Source: Ensifer canadensis (GTDB lineage Bacteria > Pseudomonadota > Alphaproteobacteria > Rhizobiales > Rhizobiaceae). From it: a stretch of 64,000 bases of DNA. Of this stretch, positions 9,638 to 18,239 are shown piece after piece. Where the stretch lies: the NCBI RefSeq assembly GCF_017488845.2, contig NZ_CP083370.1:1736001-1800000 (forward strand), in the 5' to 3' direction. The notes beneath the pieces are model-generated. The model searched no databases and was not told where the DNA came from. It was given only the letters and a program-made list of their open reading frames with translations. Each line of letters begins with the position of its first letter. The stretch's first letter is position 1. The translations under genes were made by a program, and so were the position numbers.

Positions 9638-10216
9638 CGTCGGCAACGGCGAACAAGTTTGCGTTATCCCGGCGCAGCTCTCATCACACCACGCCCAGTA
9701 TGCGCGAACCAGACGCGCCAAGGATAGGACCTTTCTCAAGGCGCAGCGCCATTCAATGTGAGGGCGGCGCGGGTTGCAAAGCCTATCGCTGGCGTCAAGC
9801 TTGGGATCCACTTCTATGAGTATCTTGTCGACGTGACCTGACCAGACGAGATGACCGCGCGGCGAGGATGATATGCAGAAAGTTAAATTGGCACTCCAGA
9901 AACTGAGAGGTTCCGGTCGAATCAAACCCGTAAATGAGAACGCATCTGCGTTTAACTTCCGCTACATCAAAGCATAGTTCTTTTTGGGAGAGCAGCCGCA
10001 GAGTCGTCAATCATTCGGCAGAACTGAACTCATCCAGTTCCGTCGCCTCAGGCGGCCTGGCCAAACAGGACTGCCTTATGCGGCCACGTGGGCTTCCTCT
10101 GCTTTAGCTTTCCATAAGACCGCGCTCCGGCCCGATGGCTTGAGTACCCCCGCACGTCTTAATCGAATGATGGGCTGGCTAATTCAACTCCACCCCCCCT
10201 GTGCCTATCAAGCTCC
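9638..10216. other. Gene-poor region downstream of uvrB
   Basis: No supported gene. One tiny frame, 9873-9977 (34 codons, MQKVKLALQKLRGSG..), has an AGGA five bases upstream of its ATG but no recognised family. The rest looks like decayed sequence leading into the J-domain gene fragment at 10217. Confidence 0.35.
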
Positions 10217-10356
10217 TGCATCATCAGGCCCTTGAGGTCGCGCGGCTCGGCGAGTTGCGGATCGTAGCCGGTGTCGGCATGGATCTTCCGGCGCACCAGA
10301 TCCTTCAGGAGAACGCAGGCCGCCTGCAGCCGGGCAAATTGCCCGGAATCGCGCAA
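10217..10356 (-). pseudogene. Fragment duplicated from the J-domain protein gene
   Basis: The minus-strand reading GQFARLQAACVLLKDLVRRK, then IHADTGYDPQLAEPRDLKGLMM, matches the internal part of the intact J-domain protein at 12637-13224 (EQFARLQAVYDLLKDPVRRK, then VFDDTGYDPQLAEPRDLKGLMM). Nucleotide identity is also high over about 140 bases. The J-domain start with its HPD motif and the C-terminal half are absent, so this is a non-functional partial copy. It lies 2.8 kb from its source in the same orientation, with RIME-like elements in between. Confidence 0.85.
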
Positions 10357-10404
10357 AGCTTTGCGGACGGCAGCGGCTAGCCCAGCATGCATCACCGCTC
10401 CGCG

Positions 10405-11160
10405 CTACAGCTTCATCTCCGCCAGCGCCCTATGCAGGGGCGCATCTGAAATCAGGATCGCGCCGGTGAACGGAATGTCCATGTCGAGCACGACATAGAC
10501 AGAGGCGGCGATGAACATCGCCGAAACCACGAACATGGCGACGACCACGACGTTTTGCGGCGCGCGATAGCCGAAGCTGGCGAAGATCAGCGTCATCCAC
10601 GCCATCAGCATGCCGATGACGGGCATCGGTATTGCGCCTTCCGATTGCTCGACGATCGTCCAGCGCTGTTCGACGATGCGGTTATATTGCTGGCGGGCAC
10701 TCACCAGCATGGATTCATGCAGGCTGTCGGCGGGCTGAATGGCCGCGAGGCTGCTACCGACCGTATCCAGCCGCTGTTGCGTGGAATTGGGTCCCTGGTG
10801 CTGCACATTGTCGACCCTTTCGGGATCGGCAATCACCCCCTCTACATAGGCGATCAGATATTGCCGCGCATCGTTGCCGGCGAGGCCATAGGTCCTGAGC
10901 GTCCGGTCGAGAAGGATCAGATTGATGGCGAAGGAATGCACATTGTCGTCGATCCCCTCGAACGTATTCTTGGCCGAATTGATCATCAGGCCGAAGACCA
11001 ACGACGCCATGACCACGAAGATATTGGCAACGAGCCGCACGACGGTATTGGTGTCATCATCGCGATGACGCGCCGGCAGCTTCGGATAGAGGTGCATCAT
11101 GCCAAGCGCCGCCACACTCAGGCAAAGGAACGCGGCAACGGCAATCAAGATCGCACTCAT
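10405..11160 (-). CDS. DUF4239 (bestrophin-like) membrane protein
   Basis: 251 residues. Four hydrophobic segments are visible: residues ~2-24 (ILIAVAAFLCLSVAALGMM), ~42-62, and two adjacent near ~181-203 and ~205-226. A soluble alpha-helical region of ~115 residues separates the pairs. The 2+2 arrangement and the motifs MASLVFGLMINSAKNTF and LDRTLRTYG fit the DUF4239 family, which is distantly related to bestrophin channels; the function is unestablished. The gene stands alone on the minus strand between the broken J-domain copy and RIME-like element A. Confidence 0.78.
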   Translation of the reverse strand: MSAILIAVAAFLCLSVAALGMMHLYPKLPARHRDDDTNTVVRLVANIFVVMASLVFGLMINSAKNTFEGIDDNVHSFAINLILLDRTLRTYGLAGNDARQYLIAYVEGVIADPERVDNVQHQGPNSTQQRLDTVGSSLAAIQPADSLHESMLVSARQQYNRIVEQRWTIVEQSEGAIPMPVIGMLMAWMTLIFASFGYRAPQNVVVVAMFVVSAMFIAASVYVVLDMDIPFTGAILISDAPLHRALAEMKL

Positions 11161-11444
11161 TCCGGCCCCGTTCCCGTTATTCCACTGCCCTCTGTCCGTC
11201 TGGCGCGTCCCATGGGCGGCTACTGCATGTTTCCTTAAATCCTATTCGCTTTAAAGAAACATGCAGCAGTTCAAAGTGCTACAGCGACCTTTGCCCATCT
11301 AGTCAGATGCGCGGCGCTGTAGGATAGGAACTTTATCAAAGTCCGCAACGGCTGAGGTGTTGGCCGACGGTCTCGAATCCGCGGCAGCCCGGTCGTCAGT
11401 TCACGACATCGCCGAGCTTGAGCCATCGTCTTGCGGGCCACGCT
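11161..11444. other. Intergenic region with RIME-like element A
   Basis: This 284-base gap between DUF4239 and the LssY-type gene holds one complete RIME-like element at 11225-11322. Nothing else is recognisable. Confidence 0.5.
11225..11322 (+). repeat. RIME-like two-hairpin element, copy A (full)
   Basis: The first hairpin is GCATGTTTCCTTAAATC / GCTTTAAAGAAACATGC. A linker AGCAGTTCAAAGTG follows, then a second hairpin CTACAGCG..GCGCGGCGCTGTAG. The overall plan and ~100-bp size match the published description of RIME1 (about 108 bp, two large palindromes). Six more copies occur in this window. Confidence 0.85.
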
Positions 11445-12167
11445 TTAGCCGCCAGTGCCAGCCGTCACCTGCCCCAGCACTCCAACCAGCGCCTTGCCAT
11501 CGGTAAAATAGGGATCGCCACCGCCGTTGCGGCCGGTCGTGGTGGCGCCTATGCCGGGGATGTCGTAGGTCGAGGAAACCTGTCCGGCCTTTTGCAAATC
11601 GCCGATGACCAAGTCTCGCTCTGCGTCCAGGTTCGGGCCGATATGGTGGGTGATCTGGCCGGTGTCGTGGCTGAAGCCGACACCGCGGTCGAAGCTGGCC
11701 GAGCCGAGCCAAAGCGGCTTGCCATCCGAGCCGGTATGTTTGGTCTGCCAGAAGCGCACGTGGTTTCGCTCGTCGGCGCTGTTACCGACGGGCTTTTCAA
11801 ACGCCAGATCCTGTTTCCGGCCCTCGAAGAACAAAGGGCTGACCGGTGCATCGAGGTCCGGCCGATCGAGCACCACGCTCAATCCGATGTCGACGGAGGA
11901 TCGCAGGGTTATCTTGTCGGCCGGATCCCAGCCGGCCGCGGCGAAGGCGCGGATCACCTGTTCCTTGGAGCCAACGAGGCCGACGTTGATAGGGTCGCCG
12001 GGAATATCCTGCTCGGTGGTGGTGACCATGGCGCTAAAATCGTCAACCCGGCTCCTGTCGTGAAAGATCCAGAGCTCCGGCAGCAGGAAATAGCTGACCA
12101 GCAGATAGGCGACCAGCACAACCGCCAGGACGCTCAGAGATGCATGAAGTTTCCTGCGACGGGTCAT
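11445..12167 (-). CDS. LssY C-terminal domain-containing membrane-anchored protein
   Basis: 240 residues. One N-terminal transmembrane segment (~10-30, LSVLAVVLVAYLLVSYFLL) anchors a soluble domain. The domain block INVGLVGSKEQVIRAFAAAG is followed by SVVLDRPDLDAPVSPLFFEG, then NHVRFWQ and a late FSHDTGQITHHIGPNLDAERD. This pattern is that of the LssY-like C-terminal domain, named after a Legionella protein; its biochemical role is unknown. In full-length LssY proteins the domain follows a larger membrane region that is absent here. The gene is flanked by RIME-like copies A and G. Confidence 0.72.
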   Translation of the reverse strand: MTRRRKLHASLSVLAVVLVAYLLVSYFLLPELWIFHDRSRVDDFSAMVTTTEQDIPGDPINVGLVGSKEQVIRAFAAAGWDPADKITLRSSVDIGLSVVLDRPDLDAPVSPLFFEGRKQDLAFEKPVGNSADERNHVRFWQTKHTGSDGKPLWLGSASFDRGVGFSHDTGQITHHIGPNLDAERDLVIGDLQKAGQVSSTYDIPGIGATTTGRNGGGDPYFTDGKALVGVLGQVTAGTGG

Positions 12168-12636
12168 CTGCGTTCACCCTAGTCCCGGTGCGGTGATATC
12201 AGCTAAAGGCGATATCAGCTAAACCTGAAACAGCCAGGAAAGCAACGTGTGGTTATGGTCATGCCGATCCTGCACCAGCCCGTCTCCGTTCCGCCACCAC
12301 CGCCGCAAACTCATTCCCTGCGCTCTGAACCGACGCGACCGCCTTGCGTGTCCCAAAAACGACCGTCGAGTATGGTGCAGACGGCTGCAGCTGCACGCCG
12401 TTGACGAGTATTCCTGCATCTCGCAAAGCCCATAGCAAAACAGGCGGCCATTCAAAGTGCTGCAGCGACTTTGCGCGTCTGATTAAGACGCGCGGCGCTG
12501 TACGCGAACCGGATCGCCGCGTTTTCAAGCGCAGTGACGGCCAGTTGGAGGCAGAACGTCCGCAGGCTGCCGGCGTCGGGCCGCGAGTGGCGAGCGGCAC
12601 GGCTCCCTTGCCTTCTGCGGCAAGATGCGAGCAGCG
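12168..12636. other. Intergenic region with partial RIME-like element G
   Basis: About 470 bases without a supported gene. A minus-strand open stretch at about 12259-12440 reads plausibly (..STVVFGTRKAVASVQSAG..) and ends in a stop, but its upstream part runs straight into the repeat at 12449. It may be the tail of a gene cut by the element. No family is recognised. Confidence 0.35.
12449..12502 (+). repeat. RIME-like element, copy G (second hairpin only)
   Basis: CATTCAAAGTGCTGCAGCG then TTTGCGCGTCTGATTAAGACG and CGCGGCGCTGTA reproduce the linker and second hairpin of the RIME-like family. The first hairpin (GCATGTTTCC..) is missing, so this copy is truncated at its left end. Confidence 0.75.
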
Positions 12637-13224
12637 CTACTCCGCGGCGTGCGCCTTTACCTCCAGCGCCTCCAGCTCGTAGGAATAGCCTTCCAGCATT
12701 TCATAGGCCTGCTCGATCGTCTTGATCTGCTCTTCGGTGGTCTTGATCGCCTCGGCGATCGAGCGTGAGCGGGCGCGCAGCATCGAGCCGAGGACGTCGG
12801 TTTCCGGCCGGCGGCCGAGGCGGTCGAGGTGTTTTCGCACGCGGGCGCGGTGGCGCTCCAGCTCGAGGATGTGGAAGCGGCTCTTGACGATATCGTCGGA
12901 AAGCTTGCGGCGCATGGCGGCGACGGGGTCGAAGCTGCCGGGCTCGCGCTCGTCGAGAATGAAGTCGTTGACCAGGGTCTCCAGCATCATCAGGCCCTTG
13001 AGGTCGCGCGGCTCGGCGAGCTGCGGGTCGTAGCCGGTGTCGTCAAAGACCTTGCGGCGCACCGGATCCTTCAGGAGATCATAGACCGCCTGCAGCCGGG
13101 CGAATTGCTCGGCATCGCCGCCCGAGTCGGGATGGGCCGCCTTGGCCGCCTTGCGATAGGCCGTGCGGATGGCCTGGTCGTTCGCGTCGCGGTCCACGCC
13201 AAGCATCTCGTAGGGATCGATCAC
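12637..13224 (-). CDS. J-domain (DnaJ-like) protein
   Basis: 195 residues. The N-terminal ~65 residues are a J domain: MIDPYEMLGVDRDANDQAIR begins helix I, and the HPD motif required to stimulate Hsp70 (DnaK) ATPase is present in KAAHPDSGG. No Gly/Phe or zinc-finger region follows, so this is a type III J protein rather than DnaJ itself. The C-terminal part is helical and charged (LELERHRARVRKHLDRLG, TTEEQIKTIEQAYEMLEG), suggesting a coiled coil. The client is unknown. A broken copy of its middle part lies at 10217-10356. Confidence 0.85.
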   Translation of the reverse strand: MIDPYEMLGVDRDANDQAIRTAYRKAAKAAHPDSGGDAEQFARLQAVYDLLKDPVRRKVFDDTGYDPQLAEPRDLKGLMMLETLVNDFILDEREPGSFDPVAAMRRKLSDDIVKSRFHILELERHRARVRKHLDRLGRRPETDVLGSMLRARSRSIAEAIKTTEEQIKTIEQAYEMLEGYSYELEALEVKAHAAE

Positions 13225-14293
13225 GCTGCCCCCTGTTCGTCTCGCATTCCGATTTCTCCGCCTGACCTAACGCACGCAACCGAAGACCGGAACCAATCAC
13301 CGGTAAAGCCTGCGCGTTATCCCAAACTTGTTCAAGTGCTGATGCGGCGTGATGGGATCATCACCGCATCCGGGCGCCGCGTTCATCAAGTCGAGGCGCG
13401 CCGAAGCACTCGCCCTTCCGACGCGGCGGCGCGCACGTTCGTCCGTGGTCGGGACGAAATTGTGGTCGGAAACGGGCCGTCCCCGATTTTTCCATGCAGG
13501 ACCAATGGTTACGGCGCAAACCGACCACGTGACCTGCGTCGCCCGCAACAGGAGCGATGGCCGGAAGGCGGCCCATCGAAGGGCGACGCACCTTGGCGCA
13601 CGCGGAAACCGATGCGCGTTCGGCCCGCTTGTTCGGCTGCTTATCGGCCCGCGCGTGGCCGCGACAATCAACGGACGTCGCCATCAACGGCCCTCACACG
13701 CACTCCGCCCGCCGCGGGTGACCTTCGCTCTTTTCTGCGGCACGCGCCTGCCCCAAAACCTTGGTCGCCTCTTCCACTTTTGCCGATAGCGGCGATGGTT
13801 GCCCGCTGAGGAATGACACCAAGATCGCGATCATCCAGCGGCCGGAACGCGGCAGTCTGCAACATGCTCGCCGATAGCCCGCCCGGCTCTGCGTCCCCTC
13901 GCCGTTCGTCTGCACCAAGCGGCAGCCGCTACAGCGCCGCGCGTCTAATCAGACGCGCCAAGGTCGCTGTGGCGCTTTGAATTGCAGAAGCCCAAAACCC
14001 CTGAGAATGCTGTGGTTGGCGGCACATTTTCCCGAAATAAGCCGCGCGAATGGCTCTTGCGTTTTTTTGCAAATACTGTCACTGCTGCTACCGTTCGGGC
14101 GTTTTCAATCCCGGAGACTGGACTTTCTCTTTTGTGCCCGGCTTGCCGGGCCGGCCGGAAGCGGCAAATGGACGTTCTTTCCCCGTTATCGTGACTACTC
14201 GACGCCTATCCGCTTGTATGCGGAAGACGACACACCCACATCCTCACGGGGGCGCGGGTATAGCTTTAAGACTGAAGGAAAAGGACTTCTTCC
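13225..14293. other. Gene-poor region with partial RIME-like element F and csp leader
   Basis: Nearly 1.07 kb without a supported gene. The many overlapping GC-rich open frames have no recognisable start or family. It holds truncated RIME-like copy F at 13929-13986. The last ~150 bases before 14294 are probably the transcribed leader of the cold-shock gene. Confidence 0.4.
13929..13986 (-). repeat. RIME-like element, copy F (partial, reversed)
   Basis: CTACAGCGCCGCGCGTCTAA, then TCAGACGCGC..GTCGCTGTGG and GCGCTTTGAATTGCA, is the reverse of the second hairpin plus linker of the family. The first hairpin is absent. Confidence 0.75.
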
Positions 14294-14506
14294 ATGGCCA
14301 CTAAGGGCACCGTAAAATTCTTCAACCAGGACAAGGGTTTTGGTTTCATCACGCCGGACGGCGGCGCTAAGGACGTATTCGTCCACATCTCCGCTGTACA
14401 GGACGCTGGCCTTGCTACGCTGAAGGACGGCCAGGTTGTCACGTTCGACACCGAAGCTGACCGCATGGGCAAGGGCCCGAAGGCCGTCAACATCCAGGCT
14501 TCGTAA
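14294..14506 (+). CDS. cspA: Cold-shock protein, CspA family
   Basis: 70 residues, the usual length of a single cold-shock domain. The nucleic-acid-binding motifs are intact: RNP1 as KGFGFI and RNP2 as VFVHIS. The protein binds single-stranded RNA/DNA and acts as an RNA chaperone in the cytoplasm. A GGAAAAGGAC purine stretch precedes the ATG. A long region without genes upstream suggests the extended 5' leader typical of csp genes, which often controls translation by temperature. A clear intrinsic terminator follows the stop. Several csp paralogues are usual in rhizobia, so the exact symbol is uncertain. Confidence 0.95.
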   Translation: MATKGTVKFFNQDKGFGFITPDGGAKDVFVHISAVQDAGLATLKDGQVVTFDTEADRMGKGPKAVNIQAS

Positions 14507-14537
14507 GCCGGATCGTCCGACTGGACTTTTTGGAAGC

Positions 14538-14566
14538 GGCGCTCCCCAGGGGGCGCCGTTTTCGTT
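14538..14566 (+). terminator. Intrinsic terminator of the cold-shock gene
   Basis: GGCGCTCCCC-AG-GGGGGCGCC forms a strong GC stem with a very short loop, followed by TTTTCGTTT. It starts about 30 bases after the csp stop codon. Confidence 0.85.
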
Positions 14567-14683
14567 TGGGCTGTTGGTTTGTGTCGGGGCGGGTGCCGAC
14601 GCATTGGCCGGAAGCCGCCTTCGCTTCGACCGAGGAGACCTCGGCATCCGCATCCGCAAGTATTCGCGGGGCGGCCAGGGGGA

Positions 14684-14707
14684 TCATCGGCTCAAGGCCG
14701 AGGATGA
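14684..14707. repeat. Palindromic TCATC..GATGA unit
   Basis: TCATCGGCTCAAGGCCGAGG followed by ATGA is a degenerate version of the arm found at 23991-24077 and inside uvrB. Confidence 0.55.
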
Positions 14708-14898
14708 CAGCGGTTCAAGGCTGAGTATGGCGCCGGCTCAAATGAGAGACTCGCGTCGGTGTGAGGACGACGGCCGATGTTGGCGGGTCCGCCAGCTCTT
14801 TTCATTTGGCCTCAGGCGTTCTCGATCACCGTGAGGATCGACAACACACCATGTGGCCAGCAAGCGGGGCCACCGCTCTGCCTCGAACAAGTCGCCCC

Positions 14899-14947
14899 TC
14901 ATTTCTGTGCTCGTCACAGAAATCCAGCAGCGCCGCGTCCGCGGCGC
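14899..14947. repeat. Partial mosaic palindromic repeat
   Basis: Two adjacent hairpins: TTTCTGTGCTCGTCACAGAAA and GCGCCGC-GTCC-GCGGCGC, joined by TCCAGCA. The first matches the CATTCCTGTGC.TGTCACAGG unit of the mosaic elements at 25806-25920 and 30949-31065. Confidence 0.5.
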
Positions 14948-15057
14948 AAGGTTGCAGCTGTAGGCGCAGTCCCTAGTCGCCATGTGAGACATTCCGGCCG
15001 TGCCGACGCTGGCCCTCTGCGACATGCAGAGGATGACGTTCCGCGACGTCTCCGGAC

Positions 15058-16149
15058 CTACTCGGCCGCCTGCTTTGCGGCTGCCGCCTCGAACACGGCA
15101 TCGAAGGCGGCGTGGATGACCTCCGGCCCAGCCCCTTGGCGGGTGGCGTCAGACGACAGGATCTGGCGGTAGCGCCGTGCACCCGGCCAGCCCTGGAACA
15201 GCCCGACCATATGCCGCGTGACATGGGCGAGCCGGCCGCCATTGGCGATGTGGCCGGCCGCATAATCGGCCATCGCTTCGCGCAATTCCGCCCAGAAGGA
15301 CAGGTCCAGCCGGTGGCCGCGCTCTGAGAAGTCGGCAGCGTCGTGAATCAGCGTCGGCGCGCCGGTCAGCGGATGCGGGAAAAAGCCATCGACCGACGAA
15401 AGCATGGCGCTGTCGTGATAGGCGGCCCGACCGAGCATCACGCCATCGAGATGCTTGAGCTCGTCAAGCGACTGATTCAAAGTCTGAAGTCCGCCGTTGA
15501 GGCCGATGAAAAGATTAGGGTTTTCAGCCTTCAGCCGGTGCACGAGAGCGTAGTCGAGCGGCGGGATGTCGCGGTTTTCCTTGGGCGAGAGCCCCTGCAG
15601 CCAGGCTTTGCGGGCATGGACCCAGACCGCGTCCGTACCGGCGTCGACGACGCGCGACACCAGATCGCGCAACGCCACTTCCGGATCCTGCTCGTCGACG
15701 CCGATGCGGCATTTCACCGTCACCGGGATCGTGACCGTGGCCTTCATCGCCGCCACGCATTCCGCCACCACGCCAGGCTCCTGCATCAGGCAGGCGCCAA
15801 AAGTGCCGGATTGCACCCGGTCGGACGGGCAGCCGACATTCATGTTGATTTCGTCATAGCCGAACGCTTCGGCAATGCGGGCCGCCTCCGCCATCTTGCG
15901 CGGATCGCTGCCGCCCAGCTGCAGCGCCACCGGATGCTCCGACGCATCAAAACCGAGCAGCTTCACCCGATCGCCCCTGAGGATCGCGTCGGCGACGATC
16001 ATCTCGGTATAGAGCAGCGCATGCCGCGAAAGCCGGCGCGCAAAAAACCGGTAGTGCCGATCGGTCCAGTCGATCATCGGCGCCACGGCGAAGATCGGAG
16101 CCTTGAAATACGCTCTTCCGGCCGCAGATTTTGCTGCGTTCTCAGTCAT
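15058..16149 (-). CDS. dusA: tRNA-dihydrouridine(20/20a) synthase DusA
   Basis: 363 residues from ATG 16149. A longer reading starts at 16284, but its first 45 residues do not resemble DusA and the family motif starts soon after 16149. The FMN-dependent enzyme reduces uridine to dihydrouridine in the tRNA D-loop. Visible motifs: APMIDWTDRHYRFF at the start of the TIM barrel, LQLGGSDP, NMNVGCPSDRVQSG then FGACLM with the catalytic cysteine, VKCRIGVDEQD, VHARKAWLQGLSPKENR (the DusA-specific block) and DGVMLGRAAYHD. It stands alone on the minus strand. Confidence 0.95.
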   Translation of the reverse strand: MTENAAKSAAGRAYFKAPIFAVAPMIDWTDRHYRFFARRLSRHALLYTEMIVADAILRGDRVKLLGFDASEHPVALQLGGSDPRKMAEAARIAEAFGYDEINMNVGCPSDRVQSGTFGACLMQEPGVVAECVAAMKATVTIPVTVKCRIGVDEQDPEVALRDLVSRVVDAGTDAVWVHARKAWLQGLSPKENRDIPPLDYALVHRLKAENPNLFIGLNGGLQTLNQSLDELKHLDGVMLGRAAYHDSAMLSSVDGFFPHPLTGAPTLIHDAADFSERGHRLDLSFWAELREAMADYAAGHIANGGRLAHVTRHMVGLFQGWPGARRYRQILSSDATRQGAGPEVIHAAFDAVFEAAAAKQAAE

Positions 16150-16601
16150 TTCTTCTGTCTCTTGTTCGCTCGCGGCGGCAAAGGGCAGCGCGATGGCCAC
16201 GCGCCCGCCGACGGCCAGCGTCTTGTACCGTTGCCGGCTTATATAATGGCGCAGGCAAGAAAGCGAGCCTTTGACGGGCAGCAAGGCTCCTGGCTGCGGA
16301 TCGCCGTCATCGGGCGTGGCTGCTCACGCGAACGGCACGGCGGGACGCTTCGGATCAGAAATGCCGGCAACGCCACGGGCTGTTGCGACAGACGCTTCAT
16401 TTCGCGCCAGAGTTTCTGGCAGACTTTGATGGCTTGCGCCCTGCCGCCTGCAAGACTTGCGTCGCGACATCCGAAGCCTTCGTCGGGCGGAGGCAGTTCG
16501 GCGGGGCCGGAAAGCCGGGCGCAAAAACGCACCAAAAATGGCTCACGCTCGAGCCGTCATCCTTGATAAAAAATCACAGGCGACTCGATCGGGGACCATT
16601 C
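16150..16601. other. Intergenic region upstream of dusA and the DUF3828 gene
   Basis: About 450 bases with no supported gene. A TTATATAAT sequence near 16239-16247 could be part of a dusA promoter. The plus-strand frame stays open through it, but without a recognisable protein. Confidence 0.35.
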
Positions 16602-17063
16602 ATGCAAAATGTCATATTTGCTTTTGTGCTGGGGCTTGCGACGGCGGTTGCAACAGGCGCCTGGGCTCAGCCATTCAGGTCCCCGACCGCGCTCATCGAG
16701 GCGCTCTATGCGCCATATCTTGGCGACGGCGACACCTCGGAGCGCGACGCGTTTTTCTCCAACGATCTCACCAAGCTTTACGAGACCGACGCGGAGAAGA
16801 GCCAGGGTGAGGTCGGCGCCATCGGCTTTGACCCCGTCATCAACGGGCAGGATTGGGACATCGCCAACCTGCGCATCGGCAAGGCCGAAATCACCGGCCC
16901 ATCCGCTGTCGTCACCGTGCGCTTCGAGAATTTTTCGGCGCCCGTCACCCTGCGCTACAGTCTGATGAACGAAGCCGGAAACTGGCAGGTCGACGACATC
17001 GAAAGCACCGAGGGCGATACCCGGTGGACGTTGAGCGAGATCTTCGCCAACGCGCAATATTGA
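16602..17063 (+). CDS. DUF3828-type secreted protein
   Basis: 153 residues from ATG 16602. MQNVIFAFVLGLATAVATGA followed by WAQ is a clear signal peptide with cleavage after AWA, which is why the 73 upstream in-frame codons were left out. The mature part (SPTALIEALYAPYLG.., VTLRYSLMNEAGNWQVDDIE) fits the DUF3828 pattern, small NTF2-like periplasmic proteins of unknown function. It is followed by an unrelated lipoprotein gene on the same strand 160 bases later. Confidence 0.7.
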   Translation: MQNVIFAFVLGLATAVATGAWAQPFRSPTALIEALYAPYLGDGDTSERDAFFSNDLTKLYETDAEKSQGEVGAIGFDPVINGQDWDIANLRIGKAEITGPSAVVTVRFENFSAPVTLRYSLMNEAGNWQVDDIESTEGDTRWTLSEIFANAQY

Positions 17064-17225
17064 AGCGGTAGATATGGCTCGAACCGCAGCACGGAAACGA
17101 ATTCGCAGGTGGCCGGGCCGCGCAAACAACCAGACGCAAGCATCTTCGGCTTGACAGGCGGTATCACAGGCGATTAGGGCAGCGTCCCTGTATCGATACA
17201 GAAGGCAGGAACAAGGGAAGACGGC

Positions 17226-17609
17226 ATGAAACGTGCGATCGTGGCACTCCTCACCCTCCAGCTCGCGGGTTGCCAGTCAGTGGCGCTCGAGGATCAGGAG
17301 ATCGCGAAGCCGAAACCGCCTTCCGTGCCGACGCTCTCCGGCACCGATCTTCGGGCCCTTATCGTCGGCAAGTCGCTGCGCTACACCATTAACGGCGTCG
17401 TCTCCTCCTATTTTGCCGACGGCCGATATGGCTACCGCGATTACGAAGTGCGCGACGGCGGAACCTACACGATTGCGGGCGACGAAGTCTGCATCACCTT
17501 CGAGGATGGTGGCAGGCGCTGCGACCAATTCGCCCGGATCGGACCCGACTATGTCAGGATCGAGGAAGGCGGCCGCCAGACCAAGGTGGCAGGCGTCGGA
17601 CCGGCCTGA
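17226..17609 (+). CDS. Small lipoprotein
   Basis: 127 residues. MKRAIVALLTLQLAGC is a lipoprotein signal peptide with a good lipobox (LAGC, C16), so the mature protein should be lipid-anchored. The rest resembles small secreted proteins with a repeated beta pattern (TINGVVSSYFADGRYGYRDY, GTYTIAGDEVCITFEDG). A Cys pair (EVCITF, RRCDQF) might form a disulfide. No specific function is recognised. An AGGAACAAGGGAAG stretch precedes the ATG. Confidence 0.7.
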   Translation: MKRAIVALLTLQLAGCQSVALEDQEIAKPKPPSVPTLSGTDLRALIVGKSLRYTINGVVSSYFADGRYGYRDYEVRDGGTYTIAGDEVCITFEDGGRRCDQFARIGPDYVRIEEGGRQTKVAGVGPA

Positions 17610-17664
17610 ACCGGCGACAGCGCTGCGGGCACCAGCGTCGCGGCAATGCTTCAGAAAGGCGGAG

Positions 17665-17790
17665 ATGCCCGCGCTCGAAATTCGCCCTGCCCGTCCAGAC
17701 GAGCGCCTGGCGCTGATCGAGCTTTCTCTCCAATCCGCTTCGCGAATCCCTTATTCCCAAGGGGTTCTATTATGGGGGGTTATGGCATAG
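17665..17790 (+). pseudogene. N-terminal remnant of a GNAT-type acetyltransferase
   Basis: A frame starting MPALEIRPARPDERLALIEL with a GGAG four bases upstream looks like the first beta strand and helix of a GNAT acetyltransferase. After ~31 codons it loses similarity and ends at codon 41. GNAT proteins need ~150 residues including the acetyl-CoA loop, so this is a truncated gene. The identification rests on a short segment and is tentative. Confidence 0.4.
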
Positions 17791-17876
17791 TTCGCCGGGC
17801 ACCGGGGCTTGGGTGCCGGGGGAGAAAGACGTGAACCCTTTGTGCTCGACACAATGTATCGCGCTGTCGCAGCCCT

Positions 17877-18071
17877 GATATCGACACGCTGCAGCGCGTC
17901 TTCGACAACATCTGCGCCGAGCAACACTGGCCGCGCGACAGCGCCCGTGCCCGCCGCCATGCACGCATGCTGATCGACGAATATCTGGCCGGCACGACCA
18001 ATGAGCAATTGCTGCTTGTCGTCGGCCGCTTGTTCGCCTCACGCTTGGCGGAGACATCGACCTCGGCCTAG
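17877..18071 (+). pseudogene. Decapitated small hypothetical gene
   Basis: The frame DIDTLQRVFDNICAEQHWPR, then DSARARRHARMLIDEYLAGT, ends at a normal stop and has the regular amphipathic pattern of a small helical rhizobial protein of unknown function. There is no ATG, GTG or TTG in frame before an upstream stop at 17832, so its 5' end is lost. It directly follows the truncated GNAT remnant, so both genes were probably broken by one event in 17770-17876. Confidence 0.45.
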
Positions 18072-18239
18072 GGGCGAAGTCCAGCGGTTGTGCTTCGGCA
18101 AGACGCACCCGGAAAAGCTGCTTACAAAAGCGTTATCCTGCGCTACATTAGCACAGTTGACCCTTGCCGCGTGGGAGGAGCCCTGTCGCAAGCAGTCGCG
18201 ATGCCGACATTCATTGAGATGATCTCGAGGAGGAGACGC

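Larger units (their letters stand above)
14567..15057. other. Intergenic region made largely of palindromic repeat pieces
   Basis: About 490 bases between the csp terminator and the dusA stop, without a supported gene. It contains a TCATCGGCTC..GAGGATGA unit (14684-14707), a TTTCTGTG/CACAGAAA hairpin (14902-14922) and a GCGCCGC/GCGGCGC hairpin (14930-14947). These are building blocks of the mosaic repeats seen at 25806 and 30949. Confidence 0.45.

Noticed and set aside
9873..9977. 34-codon frame MQKVKLALQKLRGSG..
   Set aside because: Has an AGGA before the ATG but lies in decayed sequence and matches nothing recognisable.
13297..13809. Several overlapping frames in the gap before the cold-shock gene
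   Set aside because: Arg/Ala/Pro-rich translations in several frames at once, no ribosome site, no family.
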